From assembly GCF_014201835.1 (NCBI RefSeq), contig NZ_JACHFH010000006.1:36540-100539 (forward strand): DNA of 64,000 nucleotides, written 5' to 3'. This DNA is from Pectinatus brassicae (GTDB lineage Bacteria; Bacillota; Negativicutes; Selenomonadales; Selenomonadaceae). The notes under the pieces were generated by a model. It was not told where the DNA came from. It did no database searches and saw only the letters and a list, made by a program, of their open reading frames with translations. The position numbers and the translations under genes are program-made. Positions 1 to 8,828 of this stretch are shown piece after piece. Every line of letters begins with the position of its first letter. Position 1 is the stretch's first letter.

Positions 1-305
1 TCAAGCGTATAGAAATCGCAACTATCCTAGCTAAGAAAAATACCAAACTGGCTATTTTCGACGAACCAGAAGCAGGTATTGATTTATGGAGTTTTCAAAA
101 ACTCATCCAGGTCTTTGAAAAAATGCATAAAACGCATAACACTATTTTAATTATCTCGCATCAAGAACGCATACTAAATATTGCTGATGAAATAATTCTT
201 ATAGCCGATGGACATGTTGAACAAATCGGCACCAAGGAAGAAATCATCCCCCGACTTGTATCTGTTGCTGGCAGCTGTGACATTTATAAAGGAGTGAACA
301 ACTAA
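1..305 (+). CDS. sufC: SufC, Fe-S assembly ABC-type ATPase (C-terminal part)
   Basis: The reading frame is open from the window edge (first full codon at 3) and gives the last 101 residues of a SufC-type ATPase; the N-terminus with Walker A lies outside. Visible are the tail of the ABC signature helix (KRIEIA), Walker B followed by the D-loop (LAIFDEPEAGID) and the switch histidine in IISHQERI. The DEPEAGID form is typical of SufC and unlike that of transporters. SufC powers the cytosolic SufBC(D) scaffold that builds Fe-S clusters. Its stop overlaps the start of the next gene by one base, so the two are translationally coupled. Identity is secure; only the C-terminal third can be judged. Confidence 0.92.
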   Translation, partial: KRIEIATILAKKNTKLAIFDEPEAGIDLWSFQKLIQVFEKMHKTHNTILIISHQERILNIADEIILIADGHVEQIGTKEEIIPRLVSVAGSCDIYKGVNN

Positions 306-1237
306 TGCCAAATCAATTAAATGACAGCGAATTACAACTATTAGAAGCTATTTCCGGCCTTACCGGCACCCCTGATGGTGCCTATAACATTCGTTTAAAT
401 GGACAGGCGCAGTCACGTGCCTCTACCCAAAATATAACTATTGAAAAAAAGACTGATGGCAAAGATGGCATTGATATTCGCATTGAGCCCAACACTATTA
501 ATGAAAAAGTATATATTCCCGTAATCATGGATGAATCTGGTCATTCCGAAATGGTTTACAATGATTTTTATATTGGCGAAAATGCCGATGTAACTATTAT
601 CGCTGGCTGCGGTATAAACAACTGTGGCTCCCATGATTCACAACACGATGGCATCCATACCTTCTATATTGGCAAAAACGCTAAAGTAAAATATGTCGAA
701 AAACATTTTGGTGAAGGTGGTGGAACCGGCAGCCGCATAATGAATCCAACCACTGTTGTCAATATCGCAGAAAACGGCCTTATGGAAATGGAAAGTACCC
801 AAATACGTGGTATTAATTCCACTAAGCGTATAACCAATGCCCGTATTGATAAAAACGGAACATTTATTGTAAAAGAAAAATTACTCACCCACGAAAGTCA
901 ATATGCTGAAAGCGACTTTGAAGTTAATCTGGATGGAGAAAATTCCAGTGCTAATGTAGTTTCCCGTGCTGTTGCCCAGGATAGATCACAGCAATTATTC
1001 ACTGCTAAAATTTACGGCAATAATAAATGTCATGGTCACTCTGAATGTGATGCTATTATAATGGATGATGCTCACATTGCTGCTGTCCCTGAAATAAGAG
1101 CCAATAATCCCGAAGCAAATTTAATCCATGAAGCCGCCATCGGTAAAATAGCCGGCGAGCAGCTTATAAAACTAATGTCACTCGGCCTTACCGAAAAAGA
1201 AGCCGAACAACATATTATAGATGGCTTTTTAAAATAA
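305..1237 (+). CDS. sufB: SufB/SufD-family Fe-S cluster scaffold protein
   Basis: This 310-residue protein has the SufB/SufD beta-helix core (roughly residues 85-240) and the family C-terminus (HIAAVPEIRANNPEANLIHE, then a helical tail ending GFLK). It is much shorter than E. coli SufB (about 495 residues) and matches the short SufB partners found with SufC in minimal SUF systems of anaerobes. With SufC it should form a SufBC scaffold that assembles Fe-S clusters in the cytoplasm, which suits an organism with several Fe-S molybdenum enzymes. ATG overlaps the sufC stop (ATGA-like coupling). A strong hairpin terminator follows directly, so no sufD, sufS or sufU follows in this operon. Confidence 0.88.
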   Translation: MPNQLNDSELQLLEAISGLTGTPDGAYNIRLNGQAQSRASTQNITIEKKTDGKDGIDIRIEPNTINEKVYIPVIMDESGHSEMVYNDFYIGENADVTIIAGCGINNCGSHDSQHDGIHTFYIGKNAKVKYVEKHFGEGGGTGSRIMNPTTVVNIAENGLMEMESTQIRGINSTKRITNARIDKNGTFIVKEKLLTHESQYAESDFEVNLDGENSSANVVSRAVAQDRSQQLFTAKIYGNNKCHGHSECDAIIMDDAHIAAVPEIRANNPEANLIHEAAIGKIAGEQLIKLMSLGLTEKEAEQHIIDGFLK

Positions 1238-1239
1238 AG

Positions 1240-1280
1240 AAAATGTCACGCGATTAACTTTTTAATCCGCGTGACATTTT
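1240..1280. terminator. Bidirectional intrinsic terminator
   Basis: A perfect 13-bp stem (arms 1240-1252 and 1268-1280, core TGTCACGCG) is flanked by A and T runs. It sits between the sufB stop and the stop of the convergent secreted-protein gene and can end transcription from both sides. Confidence 0.88.
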
Positions 1281-1955
1281 TTATTTACTATCTTCAGCCG
1301 CCATTATTTTTTTTACTTTTGCCTTCATTGAAGGCCCTTTTCTCTTATCATTTCTTTTCGCATCTGATAATTTACCAAAAAAATCTTTTGCACTTGTACG
1401 CAGCAGATCGTAATTATCCTTATAATCCGAGCTTTTATCATAACTTACGGAAAAAACCTTATTACCATAGCTATCATAGGCTTCATAATCAACGCCTAAT
1501 GAATGTGTTGTATAACTGCTTTCAGGTACCCATTCCTGATAATCCCGCGGCCGACTTATTGTTCTGCCTGGCGTCCAGTTGCCATTTCTATCATAATGCC
1601 CCGGTTCATATACATCCTCATAGCGTGTCTTGGTTTCATAATGACCTGGAACGACAGTTGTTTTGGCATCCCACCATTTTATTGTTGTTTTTATTTTTAA
1701 GTCCGTTTCCATTGACGCTGCTGTTAAAAATATATTTTGCAGTTTACTTGTTCCTTCTTGGATAACAGACTGCGCCCTGAGCTCATTTATATCAGCTTTT
1801 ACCCCTTCATGAATAACTACTTTTTCTAGATTGATTTTAGCTATATCACCCAGATATGCATCATCTGCCTGCCAAACCAATCCTTCAGCTGATACATTTG
1901 CTAAATTAAAAACTAGTACACAAAGAAAAACTGCTGCTGATAAATATTTTTTCAT
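1281..1955 (-). CDS. Secreted protein of unknown function
   Basis: A 224-residue protein with a clear Sec signal peptide (MKK start, hydrophobic stretch to about residue 20, likely cleavage after VSA near residue 23). The mature part is hydrophilic. The middle (about 95-150) is rich in Tyr, Trp, Pro and His, with a repeated PGHY element (VPGHYETK, EPGHYDRNGNW) and RPRDYQEWVP; the C-terminus is strongly basic (KRNDKRKGPSMKAKVKK). I do not recognise a family. The repeated PGHY pattern resembles exported proteins of unknown role with YXXXPGH motifs. It is probably periplasmic or surface-exposed in a diderm cell. GGAGG lies just upstream of the ATG. It is monocistronic, convergent with sufB. Confidence 0.75.
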   Translation of the reverse strand: MKKYLSAAVFLCVLVFNLANVSAEGLVWQADDAYLGDIAKINLEKVVIHEGVKADINELRAQSVIQEGTSKLQNIFLTAASMETDLKIKTTIKWWDAKTTVVPGHYETKTRYEDVYEPGHYDRNGNWTPGRTISRPRDYQEWVPESSYTTHSLGVDYEAYDSYGNKVFSVSYDKSSDYKDNYDLLRTSAKDFFGKLSDAKRNDKRKGPSMKAKVKKIMAAEDSK

Positions 1956-2080
1956 ATAAAGCCTCCTAGATTATATCTTATCTTTAACTAAATTATATAA
2001 TATAACAATAAAATATGAAAGTTTTTATAATATATTTCTGTTGCAAAAATATATTATATCATTTTTTTATTATTGTAATA

Positions 2081-2109
2081 TTGCAAAGGATGTATTTTTT
2101 CGTTATAAT
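2081..2109 (+). promoter_or_regulatory. Sigma-70-type promoter of the threonine ammonia-lyase gene
   Basis: TTGCAA (2081-2086), 17-base spacer, TATAAT (2104-2109). It fixes the start codon choice: an in-frame upstream start at 2109 would lie inside the -10 box, so the ATG at 2166 is used. Confidence 0.75.
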
Positions 2110-2165
2110 TGTCTTTACCGAACTTTACTCGGATATTTAATACAGTATACACAGGAGCGTTTATA

Positions 2166-3425
2166 ATGGAAAAAACTGCTGTAAAACAATCTGCTGCTTT
2201 AACCCCAGAGCAAATTGTAGAAAAAACCACGATAGCTGATGTCTATCGTGCCGCCAAACAATTAGACGGTGTCGTCCGTCATACCAATTTAGTTTATAGT
2301 GAACATTTCTCTCAAATATCCGGTAACGAAGTCTATATTAAACCTGAAAATTTACAAAAGACTGGGTCGTTTAAATTACGCGGTGCCTACAACTGCATCA
2401 GCCAGCTATCAGAAGAAGAAAAAAAACGCGGTGTTATCGCGGCCTCTGCTGGCAACCATGCTCAAGGTGTTGCTTATGCCGCGCAAAAGCTTGGAATAAA
2501 AGCTGTTATTGTTATGCCTGCCACAACACCAATATTAAAAGTTGAAGCCACCCGTGCTTATGGTGCTGAGGTAGTACTACACGGTGATACTTTCGACGAT
2601 GCTTCAGCAAAAGCCTCTGAATTACAAAAAAAACATGGTTATGTTTTTATTCATCCTTTTAATAATTTAGAAGTACTTCTCGGTCAGGGCACTACTGCAC
2701 TGGAAATAATCGACAGTCTCAAAGATGTTGATGTGATATTAGTTCCCATCGGTGGTGGTGGCTTTGCCAGCGGCGTAGCTCTTGCCGCCAAGCTCGTAAA
2801 CCCCGCTATCAAAGTCATTGGTGTTGAACCAGCTGGAGCTGCCTGTATGAGCAGTTCACTAAAAGCAAATAAAATAACTACCTTAGCTTCCGTCGATACT
2901 GTAGCTGAAGGTACGGCCGTAAAAACCCCTGGTGAACTAACTTTTGCCTTCATAAAAAAATACGTCGATGAAGTAATAACTGTTTCTGAGCTCGATATCA
3001 TGTCAGCACTTTTATCGTTGATTGAAAAACATAAACTGATTGCTGAAGGTGCGGGTGTTTTATCCTTAGCTGCCCTGCAAAAATTATCCTGTAAAAATAA
3101 GAAAATTGCTGCGATTGTCAGCGGCGGCAATATCGATATCTCAACAATTTCGGCACTGATTGATAAAGCCTTAATTGCCCGTGGCCGTGTATTTTGCTTT
3201 AGTGTAAAATTACCTGATAAACCCGGCCAGCTATTGGCAATTTCCCAAATTCTATCTGACATGCAGGCTAATGTCATTCACTTGGATCATAATCAAGCCA
3301 AAGTTACTGACAGCTTCGAAAAAGTTGTTCTGGAGGTAACCGTTGAAACTCATAACAGCGAACATATCAGCCAAATAACCAAAGAACTTGAAAAACACGG
3401 ATTTCAAATTACTAAAGTATATTAA
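2166..3425 (+). CDS. ilvA: Threonine ammonia-lyase with ACT domain
   Basis: A 419-residue PLP enzyme converting L-threonine to 2-oxobutanoate and ammonia. The PLP lysine is in KTGSFKLRGA (Lys70), the phosphate-binding loop is GGGGFASG, and the serine/glycine-rich SGGN motif comes later. A C-terminal ACT-type domain (about 335-419, starting CFSVKLPDKPGQ) marks the roughly 400-residue TdcB-like class with one regulatory domain, not the 500-residue IlvA with two. The start at 2166 is chosen because AGGAG lies 8 bases upstream and a good promoter ends at 2109. Whether its role is isoleucine synthesis or threonine fermentation cannot be settled here; no ilv genes are near. It stands alone between a promoter and a terminator. 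Confidence 0.92.
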   Translation: MEKTAVKQSAALTPEQIVEKTTIADVYRAAKQLDGVVRHTNLVYSEHFSQISGNEVYIKPENLQKTGSFKLRGAYNCISQLSEEEKKRGVIAASAGNHAQGVAYAAQKLGIKAVIVMPATTPILKVEATRAYGAEVVLHGDTFDDASAKASELQKKHGYVFIHPFNNLEVLLGQGTTALEIIDSLKDVDVILVPIGGGGFASGVALAAKLVNPAIKVIGVEPAGAACMSSSLKANKITTLASVDTVAEGTAVKTPGELTFAFIKKYVDEVITVSELDIMSALLSLIEKHKLIAEGAGVLSLAALQKLSCKNKKIAAIVSGGNIDISTISALIDKALIARGRVFCFSVKLPDKPGQLLAISQILSDMQANVIHLDHNQAKVTDSFEKVVLEVTVETHNSEHISQITKELEKHGFQITKVY

Positions 3426-3429
3426 AAAA

Positions 3430-3456
3430 TGCCTGCTGATTAAAAATCAGCAGGCA
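3430..3456. terminator. Bidirectional intrinsic terminator
   Basis: An 11-bp stem (TGCCTGCTGAT and its complement) around a 5-base loop is flanked by A and T runs. It separates the convergent ilvA and dcu genes. Confidence 0.9.
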
Positions 3457-3470
3457 TTTTTTTATTTATA

Positions 3471-4814
3471 TCAATATAAAAGATGGGCAATAACATAACC
3501 AACGCAACAACCAGTTGCTATACCGATAAAACCTGGGATAATAAAACTATGATTTATAACAAACTTACCAATACGAGTTGTTCCTGAACGGTCAAAACCG
3601 ATACAAGCCAAATCAGAAGGATAGGTAGGAAGCACAAAGTATCCATAGCAGGCTGAAATAAAGGATAATATTATTATCGGATCAACACCAATGTTAAGAG
3701 CCATTGGTACAACTATAGCAAGAGCTGCTGCCTGTGAATTTACAAGCTTTGATATTAAAAATAAAACAATAGCATAAGTCCAAGGATAATCTAAAACCAC
3801 CTGGCTCAATGTCTTTTTAAAACCTGGTAAATATGCACCAAAATAAGTTTCTGCCATCCAGGCAACACCATATACAGAAACAACTGCAACCATACCAGAT
3901 TTAAATACAGAACCATTGACTACATCACTTGATTTTACTTTACAAACCAATAAGATAATGGCAGCAATAACAAGCATTGACAACTGAATAGTCGGAGTCA
4001 TCGATAATGGTGCCCAAATACCTTTACTATTTGGTACTAATGGTAATAATTCTTTAGGGAAACTACCAAACAAAGCAATAACTACTATACCTGCTAAGAA
4101 AATAAAAGTCGCCTTATAAGCAGATTTTGGTAATTCTCTATGGGAAGAATCTTCACCTTGTTCTTCGTAAATATAAGCACGTTGTTCCGGATCTGCTATT
4201 TTAGCCTGAAATTCCGGATCATTAGCCAAATCCTTACCGCGTTTTAAGCTCCATAACGCCGCTACTATTACACCGCATAAAGTTGCCGGCATAGAAACAG
4301 AAAGAACCTGTACAACACTGAATGGATGAGAAGTGGCAGCCAGCATTGACACGACGGAAACTACCGCAACTGATGCTGGAGATGCCCCAATTCCCATTTG
4401 AGCTGCAACTGATGATACCGCCATAGGTCGTTCTGGACGAATATTCTGCTTGATAGCTACATCATAGATAATCGGAAACATTGTATATACAACATGGCCA
4501 GTACCGCATAAAACCGTCAAAAACCATGTTGTTATTGGCGCTAAAATTGTAACCTTTTCTGGATTTCTACGTAATATTTTTTCAGCATACTTAAGCATTA
4601 CATCAAGGCCTTTTGATGCCTGTAAAAAACCTGAACATGTTACAACCGCCATGATTGTCAGCATAACAGCAATCGGTGGTTTACCTGGTACAAGACCAAT
4701 TCCAAAAACAAAAAAAACAAGACCAATACCTGATATCGCAGCAAGACCAAGTCCGCCGTAACGAACCCCTACTACCAAGCAGGCAATCAATACTATAAAT
4801 CCTAAAAGTTCCAT
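3471..4814 (-). CDS. Anaerobic C4-dicarboxylate transporter, DcuA/DcuB family
   Basis: A 447-residue polytopic inner-membrane protein with the length and hallmark segments of DcuA/DcuB carriers (FGLVPGKPP-like loop, TCSGFLQASKGLDVML, LCGTGHVVYT, RPERPMAVSSVAAQMGI). Such carriers exchange fumarate, malate or aspartate for succinate during anaerobic growth. A charged cytoplasmic loop near residues 195-225 matches the family. The DcuA/DcuB choice cannot be made from sequence alone. It is monocistronic, with its own promoter (4917-4945) and GGAGG upstream of ATG. No fumarate reductase or two-component system is adjacent, although anaerobic fumarate respiration or propionate/succinate fermentation would give it a job. 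Confidence 0.9.
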   Translation of the reverse strand: MELLGFIVLIACLVVGVRYGGLGLAAISGIGLVFFVFGIGLVPGKPPIAVMLTIMAVVTCSGFLQASKGLDVMLKYAEKILRRNPEKVTILAPITTWFLTVLCGTGHVVYTMFPIIYDVAIKQNIRPERPMAVSSVAAQMGIGASPASVAVVSVVSMLAATSHPFSVVQVLSVSMPATLCGVIVAALWSLKRGKDLANDPEFQAKIADPEQRAYIYEEQGEDSSHRELPKSAYKATFIFLAGIVVIALFGSFPKELLPLVPNSKGIWAPLSMTPTIQLSMLVIAAIILLVCKVKSSDVVNGSVFKSGMVAVVSVYGVAWMAETYFGAYLPGFKKTLSQVVLDYPWTYAIVLFLISKLVNSQAAALAIVVPMALNIGVDPIIILSFISACYGYFVLPTYPSDLACIGFDRSGTTRIGKFVINHSFIIPGFIGIATGCCVGYVIAHLLY

Positions 4815-4916
4815 AAGTCCTCCTAAACAATAAACAAAAAATTTCAGCTGATGCTTTTCCTCTATAAAGCCTTTTATTAATAAAACTATAAATATTATCT
4901 ATGGCTTTACGGTACT

Positions 4917-4945
4917 ATTATAAATTAATTCTGGTTATTAGTCAA
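4917..4945 (-). promoter_or_regulatory. Sigma-70-type promoter of the Dcu carrier gene
   Basis: On the minus strand TTGACT (4945-4940), a 17-base spacer and TATAAT (4922-4917), about 105 bases upstream of the start codon. Confidence 0.7.
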
Positions 4946-4985
4946 CATTTATATATTGATAAATTCTATAAATAAAATAAATAAA

Positions 4986-5013
4986 CCGCCATAAATAAAA
5001 TCATATATGACGG
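4986..5013 (-). terminator. Intrinsic terminator of the fucose operon remnant
   Basis: An 8-bp stem (CCGTCATA paired with TATGGCGG, one G-U pair), followed on the minus strand by a T-rich tract, lies 18 bases after the aldo/keto reductase stop. Confidence 0.6.
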
Positions 5014-5030
5014 CCTTTAACTATATTTTT

Positions 5031-6023
5031 TTAATAAATTCCTATTTTTTCCAAATCATTCCACAGTTCATCACTAATATCCCACTGCGCCCATTCATAA
5101 TTTTTTTTGACCTGTGCTGCAGAGCTAACACCACAAGCAACAGAAACAACCTGCTTCTGCCTAAGTGGAAATTGCAAAGCAGCCGCCCCAATAGGCACAT
5201 TATACTTATCACATATCTTGCCTATTTGCTGCACTTTAGTAAATACTTCCGGCGTTATTTTACCATATTCGTAATGGCCTTCATTTATGTTCTTTTTCAC
5301 CAACGCACCTGATGCAAAAACAGCAGCTGCTGCTACCGTTATAGTATATTTTTTACATTTAGCAAAAAATTCTTCTTTATGCGGTTCGAGTAAATTATAG
5401 CGCTGCGCTAATAACACTATGTCCATATCAGCATAGTCCATTGCTTCCAGCATAATTTCTGTTTCATTGGCGCCTATTCCATATGCTTTTATCTGCCCAT
5501 TCTTTTTCAATTCTTCCAGTGCCTTAAATCCAGAATCGCACAAATCCTTAAAGTATTTTCTTTCTTTATCTGTAGTACCATGTGCATATTTACCAATATC
5601 GTGCACATATAATATATCAATTCGCCGTGTACCTAAACGCTTAATCGAATCCTCATACGAGCGCATAATACCATCATAGGAATAATCATAAATACGGTTA
5701 AAAGGATTTTCATCGTAAAATTCTTCACCATTTTCCAAGCCAGCTTCTCGACGCGGCTCTAAAAGGCGACCTACTTTTGTAGATAGCACAAATTCATCCC
5801 GTGACAAATCACGTAATGCTAAACCTAATCTTATTTCTGCCAGACTACTGCCATAATGCGGTGCCACATCAAATGAACGCCATCCCATTTTTATGGCCGT
5901 TTCAGCTATTTCGATAGCTTCTTTATTCGATAATTTATGGTATAGATTCCCCATCCCCGAACACCCTAATGTCAAACTCGGTATTTTTAAGCCTGTATCA
6001 TTTATTGCATTTAACTTAATCAT
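5031..6023 (-). CDS. Aldo/keto reductase, L-fucose (D-threo-aldose) dehydrogenase-like
   Basis: A 330-residue NAD(P)H-dependent aldo/keto reductase. The catalytic tetrad is visible: Asp and Tyr in SFDVAPHYG, Lys in STKVGRLLEP, His in YVHDIG. The family (D-threo-aldose 1-dehydrogenase, pyridoxal 4-dehydrogenase) oxidises sugars such as L-fucose to a lactone. It is the last gene after fucI and the kinase/lactonase remnants, which supports a fucose role. The start is taken at 6023: an in-frame ATG at 6044 is itself part of the Shine-Dalgarno run (ATGGAGGAG), so it is the ribosome site rather than the start. The lactonase that would take its product is truncated, so its pathway may be dead. Confidence 0.82.
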   Translation of the reverse strand: MIKLNAINDTGLKIPSLTLGCSGMGNLYHKLSNKEAIEIAETAIKMGWRSFDVAPHYGSSLAEIRLGLALRDLSRDEFVLSTKVGRLLEPRREAGLENGEEFYDENPFNRIYDYSYDGIMRSYEDSIKRLGTRRIDILYVHDIGKYAHGTTDKERKYFKDLCDSGFKALEELKKNGQIKAYGIGANETEIMLEAMDYADMDIVLLAQRYNLLEPHKEEFFAKCKKYTITVAAAAVFASGALVKKNINEGHYEYGKITPEVFTKVQQIGKICDKYNVPIGAAALQFPLRQKQVVSVACGVSSAAQVKKNYEWAQWDISDELWNDLEKIGIY

Positions 6024-6045
6024 TAATTTTCGTTGCTCCTCCATA

Positions 6046-6301
6046 TTAAATTTCTAGTTGATACAACTTAACTGCATTAGCATAAAAAATTTTATCGCTC
6101 TCAACTTCTGGATGCATTACTAGCCATCTCTTAATTATTTCCACAACTTGCAAATATTCTGCTGCTGTCAGTGACACCGGCCAATCCGAACCAAATATAA
6201 TATTATCATCACCGAAAATTTCATATACAGCATCTAAATATGGCAAAAAATCATTCTCCTGCCAATTCTCCCAGTCGGCCTCTGTTACCATACCTGATAC
6301 T
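6046..6301 (-). pseudogene. Amidohydrolase (fuconolactonase-like), C-terminal remnant
   Basis: Only about the last 85 residues of an amidohydrolase-2 family lactonase remain. They include the metal-site Asp segment IIFGSDWPVS, preceded by SGMVTEADWENW, a stretch that normally lies about two thirds into these roughly 280-residue enzymes. No methionine-led N-terminal part precedes it: the frame runs straight back into the truncated kinase. The fragment cannot form the TIM barrel. It should have hydrolysed L-fucono-lactone, the product of the downstream aldo/keto reductase. The break point is about 6297-6303. An internal ATG (6291) could start a useless 81-residue peptide. Confidence 0.82.
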
Positions 6302-6716
6302 ATAATTGAAATACTGTATTTATTTCCATAAACTGATTTCCTGTTACTTCATAAAAAAGCTTTTTATCTATAATCTTCAAACTTTCCTGTAACATTCCAT
6401 CAGTTCTTTTATCACGATAGTGCACTGGATTTTCCATTATTCGTCCATCTTTATCTAAAAGTGCAAAATCGACACCCCACGTGTCAATTCCAATACTATC
6501 AATGTTACATTCTTGTTTTGCCAAAATCAGGCCCTGTTTAATTTCATAAAACAGCCGTAAAACATCCCAGTACATTGACTCATTTACCATAACCGGGTCA
6601 TTAGAAAAACGATGTACTTCCTTTAACACTATTTTTTTTCCATCACAGCCTGCTAAAACAGCGCGTCCACCCGAAGCACCAAAATCAAATGCTAATACAT
6701 TTGTTTGTTTGGCCAT
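6300..6716 (-). pseudogene. Rhamnulokinase/fuculokinase-like sugar kinase, N-terminal remnant
   Basis: The first 138 residues of a FGGY-family kinase: nucleotide loop AFDFGASGGRAVLA, substrate segment SIGIDTWGVDFALLD, VHYRDKRTDGM and GNQFMEINTVFQL, which in intact RhaB-like kinases (about 480 residues) continues for some 340 more. Here a stop follows at once and the sequence becomes the C-terminus of a lactonase. The second half with the ATPase domain is missing, so it cannot be active. In several Firmicutes a RhaB-like kinase follows fucI and phosphorylates L-fuculose, which is probably what this was. Its ATG and ribosome site are intact, pointing to a clean deletion rather than slow decay. 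Confidence 0.85.
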
Positions 6717-6742
6717 AATCTTTTCCTACCTTTTGTTTTTAT

Positions 6743-6777
6743 TACGCCTGTCAATAAACCTATTATCAACAGGCGTA
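6743..6777 (-). other. Intercistronic hairpin between fucI and the kinase remnant
   Basis: TACGCCTGT (6743-6751) pairs with ACAGGCGTA (6769-6777). No T run follows on the minus strand, so it is more likely an mRNA stability or processing element than a terminator. Confidence 0.5.
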
Positions 6778-6785
6778 CTTACCTA

Positions 6786-8579
6786 TTATTTATACATTGG
6801 ACCATATGCCCTGCAAGCTCTGTAATCCTGTCCTTCTTTATCTTCACCAAAAGCATTCCACACCGCTGGACGGAATATTTGATCCTCAGCAACATTGTGC
6901 ATACAAACTGGAATTCGTAAAATTGAGCACAATGTTATTAAATCAGCACCAATATGTCCATAACTAATTGCACCATGATTAGCTCCCCAATTATTCATGA
7001 CATCATATGCTGATTTAAACGCACCCTTGCCTGTAAGTCTTGGCGTAAACCAAGTACATGGCCATGTATAATTGGTACGTTTCCAAAGTTTATCAGATAC
7101 TTCCTCTGGTAAATCCACCGTATAACCTTCTACCAATTGCAAAACTGGACCTAACCCCTTCACCAGATTCACTCTCACCATTGTTGCCGGCATTTCACCT
7201 TTAGTTAAAAAGCGTGAAGAAAAACCACCGCCCCTAAAATAACCATTATCTGCTGAACACCATTTTGTCGCCGCTAAACATGCTTCCTGATCCATTTGTG
7301 TCATATTCCAAAACGGCTTAATAATTGAATTACCTTTATTATCCTTAACGGCACCACAAGCATCTAAACATGCTGCACCAGAATTTATAAGATGAATAAA
7401 CCCTTTTCCATCCTTAGCTACTCCCTCAAGATCATAGCCAGTAGCATCTTTTATTGCTTCTGGACTCCAATAAGTACGGACATCGGCAAATATCTGCGCA
7501 GTATTAGTCAATAATTTATTGAACAACATCGCTACACCATTTAAGGTATCATTTTCTGTTGCCAAGATATACGGTTCACGCGCACCTTCCCAATCAAATG
7601 ATGAATTTAATAGCGCCTCTGGAAAATCAGCATTAGGATAAAAATCTGTCCATTGACGCTGTCCCTGAAAACCACCTGCAAGCGCATTATGTACCAGTCT
7701 TTCTTCCTCACAGCCTTTAGGCAATTTTTCATTGCCATTATAAAGGTCTTTTATTATACACATCATTTTTACAACAAATTCCCATGTTTTTTCTTTTTCC
7801 TCAGCTGATTTTTTTACAAAATCAGGATTTTTGTCATAGCCTTCTTTACAATACTTTTTAGTCCATAACAAAGCCTTTTCATATTCTTCTTTATCATATA
7901 TATTTTCTGTCATACGACGAATTATTTCGACTTCATCAACAGATTCTATTCTCATACCAAGATATTCTTCAAAAAATTCCGGGTTTACAATCGAACCGGC
8001 AATTCCCATCGTAATTGATCCTATCTGCAAATAAGATTTCCCTCGCATTGTAGCGGCTGCTATAGCAGCTCTGCCAAAACGCAGCAGCTTATTTTTTACA
8101 TCTTCAGGAATTTCCTTGGCATCTGCCGCCTGCACATCTTTCCCATATATACCAAATGCCGGTAATCCTTTTTGGGCGTGACTTGCCAATACTGAAGCTA
8201 AATACACAGCGCCAGGACGTTCCGTCCCATTAAAGCCCCATACCCCTTTTATTGTTGACGGATCCATATCCATTGTTTCCGAACCATAACACCAGCAAGG
8301 TGTTACTGTTAATGTAATGTCTACTCCTGCTTTTCTAAACTTATCTGCACATGCTGCCGCTTCTGGGACACGGCCAATTGTACTATCAGCTATAATAACT
8401 CGCACTGGCTCACCGTTTGAATATTGCAAATTTTCCGTAAATATTTTAGCTGCTGAGTGAGCCATATCCATTGTTTGTTTTTCCAAAGAACCACGCACAT
8501 CCAAAACACCACGTCTTCCATCAATAGTTGGTCTTATTCCAATAACCGGATAATCACCAATTAGTCTACTTTTTGTCAT
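6786..8579 (-). CDS. fucI: L-fucose isomerase
   Basis: A 597-residue, full-length FucI (family about 590) that interconverts L-fucose and L-fuculose with Mn2+. Diagnostic stretches are [18 protein letters not shown] at the N-terminus, [30 protein letters not shown] and [15 protein letters not shown] in the metal-site region, and [18 protein letters not shown] near the end. It is the first gene of a minus-strand unit followed by kinase and lactonase remnants and an aldo/keto reductase. The divergent AraC-type gene 250 bases away is the likely regulator. FucI itself looks intact, but the truncated kinase next door means fuculose may not be phosphorylated unless another kinase exists. Confidence 0.96.
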   Translation of the reverse strand: MTKSRLIGDYPVIGIRPTIDGRRGVLDVRGSLEKQTMDMAHSAAKIFTENLQYSNGEPVRVIIADSTIGRVPEAAACADKFRKAGVDITLTVTPCWCYGSETMDMDPSTIKGVWGFNGTERPGAVYLASVLASHAQKGLPAFGIYGKDVQAADAKEIPEDVKNKLLRFGRAAIAAATMRGKSYLQIGSITMGIAGSIVNPEFFEEYLGMRIESVDEVEIIRRMTENIYDKEEYEKALLWTKKYCKEGYDKNPDFVKKSAEEKEKTWEFVVKMMCIIKDLYNGNEKLPKGCEEERLVHNALAGGFQGQRQWTDFYPNADFPEALLNSSFDWEGAREPYILATENDTLNGVAMLFNKLLTNTAQIFADVRTYWSPEAIKDATGYDLEGVAKDGKGFIHLINSGAACLDACGAVKDNKGNSIIKPFWNMTQMDQEACLAATKWCSADNGYFRGGGFSSRFLTKGEMPATMVRVNLVKGLGPVLQLVEGYTVDLPEEVSDKLWKRTNYTWPCTWFTPRLTGKGAFKSAYDVMNNWGANHGAISYGHIGADLITLCSILRIPVCMHNVAEDQIFRPAVWNAFGEDKEGQDYRACRAYGPMYK

Positions 8580-8828
8580 GTGAATCCCTCCATTTTTTAA
8601 TTGAATAGTTTTATTACTATGTAGGAAATAAGTAAAAATTTAAACACTTTTTATAAATTCTATAACAGCAGCTTTTAAAGGACTTTCTCCTGTTTATGGA
8701 TACATTATAGCATTGTAAAATTTTAATATCTTGTGTTATAATCACTATAAATATAACAATATTATTTTTTATATGAATTATTGCAATTTTATAATGATTT
8801 GTATAATTACATATTAGGAGGACCTTTT

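Noticed and set aside
1271..1765. Plus-strand reading frame of about 164 codons opposite the secreted-protein gene
   Set aside because: Low-complexity hydrophobic/His translation with no ribosome site; the minus-strand gene has a signal peptide and a good start.
2109..2165. Longer N-terminus for threonine ammonia-lyase
   Set aside because: The upstream in-frame start lies in the -10 box of a good promoter and has no ribosome site; AGGAG precedes 2166.
2684..3277. Minus-strand reading frame inside the threonine ammonia-lyase gene
   Set aside because: It is the shadow of a clearly conserved PLP enzyme and has no start signals.
6046..6716. A genuine bifunctional kinase-lactonase gene
   Set aside because: A stop separates the frames and both parts lack most of their catalytic domains; deletion is the simpler reading.
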